From Gordonia sediminis (lineage in GTDB: Bacteria; Actinomycetota; Actinomycetes; Mycobacteriales; Mycobacteriaceae): a stretch of DNA of 64,000 nucleotides. Location: positions 455,085-519,084 of the forward strand of contig RZUM01000001.1 of assembly GCA_004193205.1 (NCBI GenBank), read 5' to 3'. A model generated the notes under the pieces. The model worked only from the letters and a program-made list of their open reading frames with translations, did no database searches and was not told the origin of the DNA. A program made the position numbers and the translations under genes. Numbering within the stretch: the stretch's first letter is position 1; the number at the start of each line of letters is the position of its first letter. This document shows positions 1 through 7,392 of this stretch, in pieces.

Positions 1-622
1 GCTCGGCGAGCTCACCGCTGTAGAACGACCCCGGGTCGGCAGCGAGCCGCCGGATCGTGGCAGCCAACTCGGCCTGCTCGCGCCGCGAACCCACCAACGG
101 AACTCGGCCGGCATCGGTGAACGCGCGAGACAGGTTGTCGTCCAGCTGAATCGACGCCAGAGCCTCGCGGACGTCGTCGCGGGTCTTCGCCGAGCACGGC
201 AGCCCTCGCTCCGCGATCCGCGCAGCCGGTTCCCACAACTCGGTCAAGCTTCGCGTCGCTCCCCCGGCGTGCAGCGCCGCCAACGCGGCCGGAGCACCGG
301 GAACGGCGACGGCGAGTGGGCCGTCGAGCGGGATCGACGTCAAGCCTTGTTCGCGATAGAAGTCGGGGGTGCCGCCGTCGGGTCCGTAGCCACTGCCGTT
401 CACCGTCCACACCGATCCATCCGGCTCGGACACGACGGCGAACGCGTCGCCGCCGATGCCGCACTGTCCAGGCAGGGTCATCCAGGTGATGGCCGCGGCG
501 GCGAGGGCGGCGTCGACCGCGTTACCGCCGGAGGCTAGAACCTGTAGTCCCGCTGCGCTGGCCAGCGGATGGCTGGTGGCCACCATCCCGCGGGTGGCCA
601 TGGTCGGTGGACGGTGGATCAT
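1..622 (-). CDS. Gamma-glutamyltransferase family protein, partial (C-terminal part outside window)
   Basis: Translation from the ATG at 622 gives a 207-codon N-terminal piece that runs off the left edge. It begins MIHRPPTMATRGMVATSHPL and continues with ASGGNAVDAALAAA and GQCGIGGDAF, the typical opening of gamma-glutamyltransferase (GGT/Ntn-hydrolase) precursors. The autocatalytic Thr and the small subunit lie outside the window, so activity cannot be judged. GGTs hydrolyse or transfer gamma-glutamyl groups of glutathione or gamma-glutamyl amides. No signal peptide is visible in this start, which suggests a cytoplasmic enzyme. The start codon overlaps the stop of the upstream Rieske gene (ATGA), so it is translationally coupled and is the last visible gene of the leftward HDO operon. 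By context it may act on a gamma-glutamylated pathway intermediate; this is inference. Confidence 0.8.
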   Translation of the reverse strand, partial: MIHRPPTMATRGMVATSHPLASAAGLQVLASGGNAVDAALAAAAITWMTLPGQCGIGGDAFAVVSEPDGSVWTVNGSGYGPDGGTPDFYREQGLTSIPLDGPLAVAVPGAPAALAALHAGGATRSLTELWEPAARIAERGLPCSAKTRDDVREALASIQLDDNLSRAFTDAGRVPLVGSRREQAELAATIRRLAADPGSFYSGELAE

Positions 623-978
623 GAGGTGGCCCGGAGCTTCCGGCGCCGCGGGCCCTCCGGCGGCTCGGCCGGGTCGATGCCGACGAAGATCTCGCCGTCA
701 CGCTCCTGGCACGGATAGGTCTTGATCGGCTCGGTGGCCGGCGGGCAGATCGGCTCGCCCGTCTCCAAGTCGAAAGCGCTTCCGTGACAGGAACATCCGA
801 TGCCGTCCTGCACGAGCTTCCCCGACGAGAGCAGGCAGTCCAGGTGTGAGCAGTAGTTGGAGGTCGCGTACGCCTTGCCGTCGAGACGGGAGATGGCGAA
901 CTCGTACTCCTCGGAGTAGAAACGCCGCACGATGCCCTCCGGCACCTGACCCGACCGGGCAACCCGCTTGAATTCCAT
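619..978 (-). CDS. Rieske [2Fe-2S] ferredoxin, first of two in the operon
   Basis: A 119-residue protein with both halves of a Rieske cluster site: Cys43-x-His45 in NYCSHLDC and Cys62-x2-His65 in GCSCHGSAF. The length fits a stand-alone ferredoxin rather than an oxygenase alpha subunit. Such proteins carry single electrons from a flavoprotein reductase to an oxygenase. The gene starts 33 bp after the aldehyde dehydrogenase stop and its own stop overlaps the GGT start (ATGA). It differs clearly from the second Rieske protein at 3689-4063, so the pair is not a recent duplication. The last 12 residues are basic and proline-rich. The electron-carrier role is family knowledge; the partner (ferredoxin reductase 2460-3692 and HDO 4138-4857) is inferred from operon structure. 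Confidence 0.88.
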   Translation of the reverse strand: MEFKRVARSGQVPEGIVRRFYSEEYEFAISRLDGKAYATSNYCSHLDCLLSSGKLVQDGIGCSCHGSAFDLETGEPICPPATEPIKTYPCQERDGEIFVGIDPAEPPEGPRRRKLRATS

Positions 979-1011
979 GACTTTTCCTTCTGTGGTGAAT
1001 GTCGTTGTCCG

Positions 1012-2463
1012 TCAGCCCGATGGCGTCAGGTAGATGGTCTTCTCGGACTGGTAGAACTGCATCATCGAGTCACCGGCCTGTTCCTTGAACGTCTGGGTAC
1101 TCGACGCCTTGTAGCCGCCGAACGGTGCGTTCGTCGCCATCCCGGTGGTCGGCTGGTTGATCTTCACCAGACCGGTCTGCGACTGGTGGGCGAAGTCCAT
1201 GGCGCGCTGCAGATCCCGGGTGATGATCGCGGCACTCATGCCGAACCGGGTGGCGTTGGCCAGTTCGATCGCTTCGGCGTGGTCACGAGCACGCTGCACG
1301 GCCAGCACCGGACCGAAGATCTCCTCGCGGACGATCCGCATGTCCGGGGTGGCGTCGGTGAAGACGACGGGTCGGGCGAAGAAGCCTGCGCGGTCGTCGA
1401 GGGCCGGCTCGGGAGTCCGCAAGACCGCGCCCTCCGCGAATCCGGCGGCGACGTATTCGCGGTACTTGCTCAGTTGGGCGGCGCTGGCGAGCGGTCCCAT
1501 GGTGACGCTGCCGTCCAATCCCGAACCGACAATGAGCTTCTCGGCCCGCGCGACGACGGCGTCGACGAGGGCGTCGTGGATCTCGTCGACGACGATGAGC
1601 CGGCTGGTGCCGGTGCACGCCTGCCCCGACAGCCCGAACGCCCCCTTGACGACGGTCGCGGCCGCCATCTCGATGTCGGCGTCGCCGAGCACGACGGTGG
1701 GGTTCTTACCGCCCATCTCCAGCTGCACGCGGCGCTGCGGCCCGACCTGGCGATGGATGGCGTGGCCGACGTCGGTGGAGCCGGTGAAGGTCACCGCATC
1801 GACCCGGTCATCGGCTGCGACGGCCGCACCGGCAACTCCTCCGCCCTGCACCAAAGCGATAACGCCGGTGGGCAATCCGCCGGCCAGCAGCGCCTCGACG
1901 AGGCGCTGGCCCATCAGCGGGGTGATCTCGGACGGCTTGAACAGCACCGTGTTCCCGGCGGCCAGCGCGGGACCGATCTTGCGGGACGGGATGTTCAGCG
2001 GGAAGTTCCACGGGGTGATCGCGCCGACGCAGCCCACCGGTTCACGCACCGTGTAGACGAGCGTGTTGCCGGCCGCGGGGTAGGTGCTGCCACCGGATCG
2101 CACGGCCTCAGCAGCGTAGAACCGAAGGTTCATCGGGGTGCGGCCGACCTCCATCGTGGCCTCGGCGCGGGTCTTACCCTCCTCGCGGATCATCTCCTCG
2201 ATCAGCTGCGGCGCCCTGGATTCGAGATGATCCGCCGCAGCCTCCAGGATGCGAGCGCGCCGTTCCGGCGGTGTGGCGGCCCACTCCGGTCCGGCCTTCA
2301 CCAGGGCGTCGACGGCGGCGTGGACGTCGTCGGCACCGGAGTCCGGGAAGGTGCCGACGATCTGGCCGGGATCGGCGGGATTCACGCTCTCGAAGGTAGC
2401 GCCGGAGGCGGCGGAAAGCCATTGTCCGCCGATGAAGTTCGCGCCGGTCACGTGCTGGGTCAT
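1012..2463 (-). CDS. NAD(P)-dependent aldehyde dehydrogenase
   Basis: A 483-residue aldehyde dehydrogenase of normal family length. Visible residues are Asn153 in TPWNFPLN, cofactor-binding Lys176 in LFKPSE, the TFTGSTDVG turn, general base Glu249 in LEMGGKN and nucleophile Cys283 in GQACTGTSR. It should oxidise an aldehyde to a carboxylate with NAD(P)+. It resembles the broad succinate-semialdehyde/2,5-dioxovalerate/vanillin group, but the substrate cannot be read from sequence. The start codon overlaps the stop of the ferredoxin reductase by four bases (ATGA), so the two are translationally coupled. In context it is the likely consumer of an aldehyde released by the HDO-type oxygenase encoded upstream; that link is inference. 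Confidence 0.93.
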   Translation of the reverse strand: MTQHVTGANFIGGQWLSAASGATFESVNPADPGQIVGTFPDSGADDVHAAVDALVKAGPEWAATPPERRARILEAAADHLESRAPQLIEEMIREEGKTRAEATMEVGRTPMNLRFYAAEAVRSGGSTYPAAGNTLVYTVREPVGCVGAITPWNFPLNIPSRKIGPALAAGNTVLFKPSEITPLMGQRLVEALLAGGLPTGVIALVQGGGVAGAAVAADDRVDAVTFTGSTDVGHAIHRQVGPQRRVQLEMGGKNPTVVLGDADIEMAAATVVKGAFGLSGQACTGTSRLIVVDEIHDALVDAVVARAEKLIVGSGLDGSVTMGPLASAAQLSKYREYVAAGFAEGAVLRTPEPALDDRAGFFARPVVFTDATPDMRIVREEIFGPVLAVQRARDHAEAIELANATRFGMSAAIITRDLQRAMDFAHQSQTGLVKINQPTTGMATNAPFGGYKASSTQTFKEQAGDSMMQFYQSEKTIYLTPSG

Positions 2464-3692
2464 GCCAGTACTCCTTCCTCGCCGAGTTCCCAGAGGTCGA
2501 GGTCCTCATCGGCGAGCATGGCGCGGTCGAATGGTCGGCCGAGCATTTCGCGGGCCGCCATGATGTCCTCGCCGCGGTCGATGGCGAAGGCGGCGGTCAG
2601 ATGTCCGTCGCAGAGGTAGAAGGCAGCGAACTCGCCGTCGTCGACACTGCCGCGGAACACCAGATCGTCGGCGCCATGATGATTTCCGGTGAACTGGATG
2701 TTGAACTCGTATTGATCCGACCAGAACCAGTGAGCGCTGTCGTCGGGCTTCTCCTCGCCGAGGATGGCTCGTGCGACGACGGCACCCTGGCGGTTGGCGT
2801 TGTCGACGTGCTCCACCCGAGTGTGGCGACCGGCGGCCTCCGAGTAGCGGGCGGCGACGTCACCGACGGCGTAGATGCCCGGCTGCGAGGTGCGGCCGAC
2901 CGTGTCGACGACGATGCCGTTGTCCACGTGCAGTCCGGCGGCGACAGCCAGTTCGGTGCTCGGTTCGATACCGATGCCGATCACCACGTCGTCGACGTCG
3001 AGGACGGTGCCGTCCGATAGTGACAGTCGCAGGCCCGATGGCCCATGAGTAACCGATTCGACGCTGACACCGCAACGCAGATCGACACCCTTGCCGCGGT
3101 GCAGGTCGGCACACAGTCCGGCGATCTGCGCGCCCAGACGCGGCTCGAGGATCTGCCGGCCGGCCTCGATGAGGGTCACGTCGAGGCCAAATCCTCGTGC
3201 GGTGGCGGCGATCTCGAGTCCGATGAATCCGCCGCCGATGACAGCCAGGCGGGTTCCGGCGCGGAGTCGGTCGCGCAGCCGGACGGCGTCGTCGAAGGTT
3301 CGCAGGTAGTGGACGCGGGGCGACGATCCGAGGGCGAATCCCGGCAGCTGGCGGGGCCGGCCGCCGGTGGCGAGCACGACCGCGTCGGCGGTCAGCGTCT
3401 CGCCGCCGGCCAGGCTCAACGTCCGGGTGCTGGGGTCGATGGACTCGACACGGGTGCCGGTGCGGATGGTGATGTCGTTGTCGGCGATGACCTTCGGGGT
3501 CAGCAGCGCCAGCGACGCGTCGTCGGCGGTGCCGGCCAGGAACTCCTTCGACAGCGGGGGCCGCTGGTAGGGGGCGTGCGGCTCGTCACCGAAAAGGGTG
3601 ATAGCGCCGTCGAATCCGCGTCGGCGCAGGGTGCGCGCGGTGACCGTGGAGGCGTGGCCGGTCCCGACGATCGCGACGCTGGTGATGCTCAT
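2460..3692 (-). CDS. FAD-dependent ferredoxin reductase (rubredoxin/ferredoxin-NAD+ reductase type)
   Basis: A 410-residue flavoprotein starting at the ATG at 3692 (MSITSVAIVGTGHAS). An upstream in-frame extension was rejected because it lies inside the preceding Rieske gene and lacks family character. Domains in order: N-terminal FAD-binding Rossmann fold (VAIVGTGHAS), central NAD-binding Rossmann fold (LAVIGGGFIGLEIA, about residues 145-160), the second FAD contact IYAVGDVA, and a C-terminal reductase domain. This architecture is that of BphA4/PdR-type reductases feeding Rieske or [2Fe-2S] ferredoxins in oxygenase systems. It overlaps both neighbours by ATGA, with the Rieske ferredoxin upstream and aldehyde dehydrogenase downstream. 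Its presence beside two Rieske proteins indicates a complete NAD(P)H-to-oxygenase electron chain. Confidence 0.92.
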   Translation of the reverse strand: MSITSVAIVGTGHASTVTARTLRRRGFDGAITLFGDEPHAPYQRPPLSKEFLAGTADDASLALLTPKVIADNDITIRTGTRVESIDPSTRTLSLAGGETLTADAVVLATGGRPRQLPGFALGSSPRVHYLRTFDDAVRLRDRLRAGTRLAVIGGGFIGLEIAATARGFGLDVTLIEAGRQILEPRLGAQIAGLCADLHRGKGVDLRCGVSVESVTHGPSGLRLSLSDGTVLDVDDVVIGIGIEPSTELAVAAGLHVDNGIVVDTVGRTSQPGIYAVGDVAARYSEAAGRHTRVEHVDNANRQGAVVARAILGEEKPDDSAHWFWSDQYEFNIQFTGNHHGADDLVFRGSVDDGEFAAFYLCDGHLTAAFAIDRGEDIMAAREMLGRPFDRAMLADEDLDLWELGEEGVLA

Positions 3693-4063
3693 GAGATCTT
3701 CCTCTGCTGGGTGTTGCCGGTGCGGGGCGACAGGTCCACGTGGATGGTGTCGTCGACGACCCGCACCCGGTAGGTGGGCTGGCAGACGTCCTGATCGGGT
3801 TCGTAGCCGGTGTCCAGGTCGAACTGCCATTGATGGCCGGGGCAGACGACGCGGCCGTGCAGCATCGTCCCCTTGGACAACGACCGGTTCCCCTGATGCA
3901 CACAGAGGTCGTCGAAGGCGTACACGTTGTCGCCGGCGGCGAACAGGGCGATCGCCCGGCCTTCCAGCTCGACCCGTAACTTCCGGCGGCGCTTGAGTTC
4001 TCGCGTGGTGGCGGCCGCCACCCAGTGGCCGGTCTCCAGGACGGCCTGCGAATCATCTGCCAT
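3689..4063 (-). CDS. Rieske [2Fe-2S] ferredoxin, second of the pair
   Basis: A 124-residue Rieske protein starting at the ATG at 4063, chosen because GGAGGGAAG lies just upstream; longer starts run into the intergenic space. Cluster ligands are Cys54-x-His56 (LCVHQGN) and Cys74-x2-His77 (VCPGHQWQF). The VCPGHQWQF form resembles NirD/Rieske ferredoxins of oxygenase systems. The stop overlaps the start of the ferredoxin reductase (ATGA), so reductase and ferredoxin should be made in step. It follows the HDO gene by 74 bp. Role: electron transfer from the reductase at 2460-3692 to the terminal oxygenase. Two different Rieske ferredoxins in one operon is unusual; either could serve the HDO, or one may serve an enzyme encoded outside the window. 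Confidence 0.9.
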   Translation of the reverse strand: MADDSQAVLETGHWVAAATTRELKRRRKLRVELEGRAIALFAAGDNVYAFDDLCVHQGNRSLSKGTMLHGRVVCPGHQWQFDLDTGYEPDQDVCQPTYRVRVVDDTIHVDLSPRTGNTQQRKIS

Positions 4064-4137
4064 GTGGTCACTTCCCTCCGTGGCGGCTCGCCGTGAGGGC
4101 CCCGTAATCCGCAGGCCCTCACGGCGATCCGGTGGTG

Positions 4138-4857
4138 TCAGACGCCGGACAGTTCCAGGTCGGGGGCGACGTAGGTGTCGTAGAGACCCTTGGTGTAGGA
4201 GAAACGCATCTCCGCACCCCACCGCACCAACTGCAGGCAGCGCTCCTGCAGCTGCGGGGTGTCGGCGCAGTCGAGCACGATCTGGTAGCCACGCTCGCCG
4301 TGCACCACGTCGGAGGTGATGTGCAGGTCGAAGAACTCGATCTCGTCCTCGGTGAACTTGTATACCTCGCGCAGCGGGACGATCTGCTTCTTGTAGATGC
4401 TCGGCACCTGCGACTCCAGGCCGACGACCAGCGCCGCGGTGGCGACCACGAAGTGCTCACGCTGCGACACCGCGTAGCACCACGACTGCAGGCCGCGGGT
4501 GATGGCGTTCATGTTGTTCGGATCTTCGATCCGCTCCTTGGTGGTGCCGCAGGCCTCGCCGAACTTGATGAGCAGGTCCGTGTGCCGGATGTCGGCCAGT
4601 TCCTCCTCGTACATGTTCTGCAGGGTGAAGTCCTTGGCATCGGTGAAGTGATCGGGGGTGTTGGCGTAGATGTTGGCCAGGTAGTCGGCGAACGGGCCCA
4701 CGTAGTGGTAGTGGTTCTCCGCCCAGCGGGCGAAGTGCTCCTTGGTGAGGGTGCCGTCGGCCCACGCCTTGCTGAACGAGGCGTTCTTGGCCTCGCGGCC
4801 CTTGATCGCGTTCTCGAGCGCGGCCCGGAATTCGTCACGTCCCATGAGAGCTGTCAT
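4138..4857 (-). CDS. Heme-oxygenase-like diiron oxygenase (HDO) candidate, PqqC/CADD-like
   Basis: A 239-residue all-helical protein of the TENA/PqqC/CADD fold group. It has the spacing of six metal ligands known for CADD-type HDO enzymes: Glu85-x6-His92 (EEELADIRH), Glu148 (VGLESQ) and His179-x3-Asp183-x2-His186 (DLHITSDVVHGE). PqqC and TenA proper lack this set, so a dinuclear Fe (or Fe/Mn) site is likely. HDO relatives include CADD, UndA, BesC and SznF, which use O2 for oxidative cleavage, desaturation or N-oxygenation of amines, amino acids or fatty acids. AGGA precedes the start at the expected distance. It is followed by a Rieske ferredoxin, a ferredoxin reductase and an aldehyde dehydrogenase, suggesting an externally reduced oxygenase. 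Substrate unknown. Confidence 0.78.
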   Translation of the reverse strand: MTALMGRDEFRAALENAIKGREAKNASFSKAWADGTLTKEHFARWAENHYHYVGPFADYLANIYANTPDHFTDAKDFTLQNMYEEELADIRHTDLLIKFGEACGTTKERIEDPNNMNAITRGLQSWCYAVSQREHFVVATAALVVGLESQVPSIYKKQIVPLREVYKFTEDEIEFFDLHITSDVVHGERGYQIVLDCADTPQLQERCLQLVRWGAEMRFSYTKGLYDTYVAPDLELSGV

Positions 4858-4913
4858 GGTCGATGTCCTTTCGAAAGTGGTATCAGGAGTTGATGATTGG
4901 GCTAAATGGTCGC

Positions 4914-4927
4914 CCGCAACGTTGCGG
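4914..4927. promoter_or_regulatory. Perfect 14-bp palindrome upstream of the HDO gene
   Basis: CCGCAACGTTGCGG is an exact palindrome lying 57 bp upstream of the HDO start codon, in the 193-bp gap between the HDO gene and the HbpS-like gene. It is a plausible operator for the divergently encoded PucR regulator (5737-7392), and implies a promoter internal to the leftward gene set. No experimental basis; the assignment of regulator to site is inference. Confidence 0.35.
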
Positions 4928-5050
4928 AGCGAATCGAGAGGTCCTCACCCGGATGACCTTTCGATATCGGCGAGACTAGGAGCGACCTGCCGTCGCGGCC
5001 ACGGTCACTGTGTCGGTGAATGGCGCCCGGATTCGGCCAGAGTGCACTGC

Positions 5051-5500
5051 TCAGCTGACGCCGGCGGAGACGACGGCCTCGAATTCGGCGAGCATGGCCG
5101 CACCGACCGCCTTGTCCTGTTCGCCGTTGCCGCCGCTGATGCCGATGCCGCCGACGATCTGTCCCTCGTGCACGAGCGGGAATCCGCCGACGAAGGTGGC
5201 GAACTTGCCGGGCAGCATGTGCGAGATGCCGAAGGCCTCGTTGCCGGGCAGCGCCGGACCGTTCGGCGGTTCGTTGAACAGGTGGGTGGCGCGCTCGTGC
5301 CCGGCGGCGGTGTAGGCCTTGGCCATCGAGATCTCCACGCCGGTGATGCGTGCACCCGGAAGGCGGTGCAGGGCAATGACGTTGCCGCCGTCGTCGCAGA
5401 CGCACAGGGTCTGCTTGACGCCGATCTCGGCGGCCTTGGCGGCGCCGGCGGCCAGGATCGGGAGTGCGTCGTCGAGCGTGATGCGCAGAATCCGGTGCAT
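5051..5500 (-). CDS. GlcG/HbpS family (DUF336) protein
   Basis: A 149-residue protein from the ATG at 5500 (MHRILRITLDDA). It matches the GlcG/HbpS/PduO-C family: an N-terminal helix with repeated Ala/Lys, the CVCDDGGNVIALHR strand, and the glycine-rich end GFPLVHEGQIVGGIGISGG followed by DKAVG. Family members bind small ligands, heme or cobalamin, or accompany catabolic enzymes; many have no known activity. It is the first gene of the leftward set, separated from the HDO gene by 193 bp and from the divergent PucR regulator by about 236 bp. It may aid cofactor handling for the oxygenase or act as an isomerase-like accessory. No signal peptide is seen, unlike secreted HbpS, so a cytosolic role is likely. 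Confidence 0.85.
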   Translation of the reverse strand: MHRILRITLDDALPILAAGAAKAAEIGVKQTLCVCDDGGNVIALHRLPGARITGVEISMAKAYTAAGHERATHLFNEPPNGPALPGNEAFGISHMLPGKFATFVGGFPLVHEGQIVGGIGISGGNGEQDKAVGAAMLAEFEAVVSAGVS

Positions 5501-5629
5501 ATGAGTCAACCTTCGATCGCGGGGTGGGACTGGGGTCTGTCGCCGTCGGTGTGCGGCGTGATGACCATGAAACCGGATGAACCGTGATCGCGAACCTGTC
5601 AAGATGACCCGAGAATCCCCGTCTGGTTG

Positions 5630-5646
5630 ACTATTATGCACATAGT
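5630..5646. promoter_or_regulatory. Candidate inverted repeat in the HbpS/PucR divergent promoter region
   Basis: ACTAT and ATAGT arms flank a 7-bp AT-rich spacer, directly after TTGA, in the 236-bp gap between the HbpS-like gene and the PucR regulator. Local AT content is higher than around it, consistent with a promoter or operator. Short arms make chance occurrence quite possible. Confidence 0.25.
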
Positions 5647-5736
5647 GATGGACGGATTGCCTTGGTATCTGATTCAGGTACCGCTACAAGCACCGACCGC
5701 CTCGACAGCCGACAGCCCCGGCGAAAGCAGGTCCTC

Positions 5737-7392
5737 ATGGAACCGCACCCCCGACTGACCCTCGGCGGACTTCTCGACGAAACGCTCATGGAGGGTGCCC
5801 GGGTGATCTCCGATGACCCCGATCTGCAGGCACCGGTGACCTGGGCGCTGCCCTTCGCCGAGGTGATGACCCGCTACGACGACCTCGGCGCCACCGTCGT
5901 CTACGCCCGCCCGGAGTCGCTGTCCGCGAAACCGACGAGCATGAGTTCGCTGGCCGCACGTGGCGCGTCGGCGATCATCGTCGACGGTCCGCTGCCGCCG
6001 GCGGTCACCCGCGAGCAGATCCCGAGTGGCCTGGTCGTCATCGAGATGGGCTTTCCGATCGGTTTCTCGGCACTGAACCGGCTGCTTGCCGAACGCACCC
6101 TCACGCAGGAAGTGCACGTCATGCGGTATGCGACGCATGTGCACCAGTCACTGGCCGGGCTGCTGCACCGCGGCGCCGGGATGACGACGCTGCTGCGGGA
6201 GGTGTCGGCGCTGTCGCACTCGCCGGCGCTGGTGTTCGACGCGCGTTGTGACGTCGTCGCCGCCAACGGTCTGGAGAAGGCGACGCTCGAGCTCGTCGCG
6301 GGGCCACTGCGTGATCGGCTCACCGAACGCGAGGACATCCGCGACCACCACGACGCGGCGACGATGACGGTCGACACCCCGGACGGCGAATGGACCAGCA
6401 CCGTCGCGCCGATCCGGCTCGGCAAGTACTTCGAGGGCTGGGTGGTGATCCTGCACCGCGGCGACCGGCCCGGCGACCACGACCTGGCCCAGCACGAGGT
6501 GGTGGCGACGCAGGCGACGGCGATCATCGGCTCGGAGATGTTGCGGCAGCGCAGCGTCGAGGAGGCCGAGGAACGCGCCCGCGGCGACTTCGTGCAGGCC
6601 CTGGTGCACGGCGGATTCGGCACCGAGTACGAGATGCGCACGCGCGCCGAGTATCACGACATCGACCTCGATGCGACCTTCGCGGTGTTCGCCACCCGCG
6701 CGCTGGGATCCCGCGCCGACGGGGCCGAGCCACAGGCGGACCGCACGTTGTTGCGGCTGGCCCGGTATGCGGCGAGTCTGTTGCCGCACAAGGATGTTCG
6801 TTCCTACCTCGCGGTGCTCGGCGATATCGTCGTCGTGGTGCGCACGGTCCGCGGCTCCACGCCGGCGGAGATCGACGAGGAGGTGCGGGAGTACGCGGTG
6901 GCGATGGCCGACGACCTCACCTCGCGGGGGCACGCTTTGTCGGCGGTGGCGTACGGGGCGGCGGCCTTCGGAGCCACGCAGATCCGGGAGAGCTACCGGG
7001 AGGCGCGCGTCGCGCTCGACATCGCCGACCGCATGCACATCACCGGCGCGGTCGCCTATGAGGAGCTGCGCTCGTTCGGGGTGCTCGAGCAGATCGCCGA
7101 CACCGAACGCAGCCGTCAGTTCACCGCCGACGTCCTCGGACCGATCCGGCTGGGCACCGAGCTGCACACCATCCTGCTCGCCTACCTCGAACACGGCGGC
7201 AACGTGAACGCGGCCGCGCGGGCGCTGAACATGCACCGCAACACGATGCTGTCCAAGCTGGACCGGTTGTCGCGGGCGGTCGGCTGCGACATCCGGGTGC
7301 CGGAGAACCAGTTCACAGTGTGGCTGGCGCTGCGGCTGGAGCTGCTCGACAGCCTCGGGTCGTCGCTGGCGCGGGAGATGAGTTATCGCTGA
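5737..7392 (+). CDS. PucR family transcriptional regulator
   Basis: A 551-residue regulator. The ATG at 5737 was chosen (MEPHPRLTLGGLL) because PucR-family proteins begin with this LTxxxLL element; an upstream TTG would add 25 residues of non-family sequence. Order: N-terminal PucR ligand-sensing domain (about 1-130), a central GGDEF-like/CdaR linker region (about 270-430) and a C-terminal helix-turn-helix HTH_30 (GNVNAAARALNMHRNTMLSKLDRL, shown here only by its core AARALNMHRNT, near residue 500). Relatives activate purine, amino acid or gamma-aminobutyrate catabolism in response to a metabolite. It is divergent from the HbpS-HDO-Rieske-reductase genes and is their probable regulator. Its 3' end overlaps the convergent MFS gene by 10 bp. 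Confidence 0.9.
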   Translation: MEPHPRLTLGGLLDETLMEGARVISDDPDLQAPVTWALPFAEVMTRYDDLGATVVYARPESLSAKPTSMSSLAARGASAIIVDGPLPPAVTREQIPSGLVVIEMGFPIGFSALNRLLAERTLTQEVHVMRYATHVHQSLAGLLHRGAGMTTLLREVSALSHSPALVFDARCDVVAANGLEKATLELVAGPLRDRLTEREDIRDHHDAATMTVDTPDGEWTSTVAPIRLGKYFEGWVVILHRGDRPGDHDLAQHEVVATQATAIIGSEMLRQRSVEEAEERARGDFVQALVHGGFGTEYEMRTRAEYHDIDLDATFAVFATRALGSRADGAEPQADRTLLRLARYAASLLPHKDVRSYLAVLGDIVVVVRTVRGSTPAEIDEEVREYAVAMADDLTSRGHALSAVAYGAAAFGATQIRESYREARVALDIADRMHITGAVAYEELRSFGVLEQIADTERSRQFTADVLGPIRLGTELHTILLAYLEHGGNVNAAARALNMHRNTMLSKLDRLSRAVGCDIRVPENQFTVWLALRLELLDSLGSSLAREMSYR

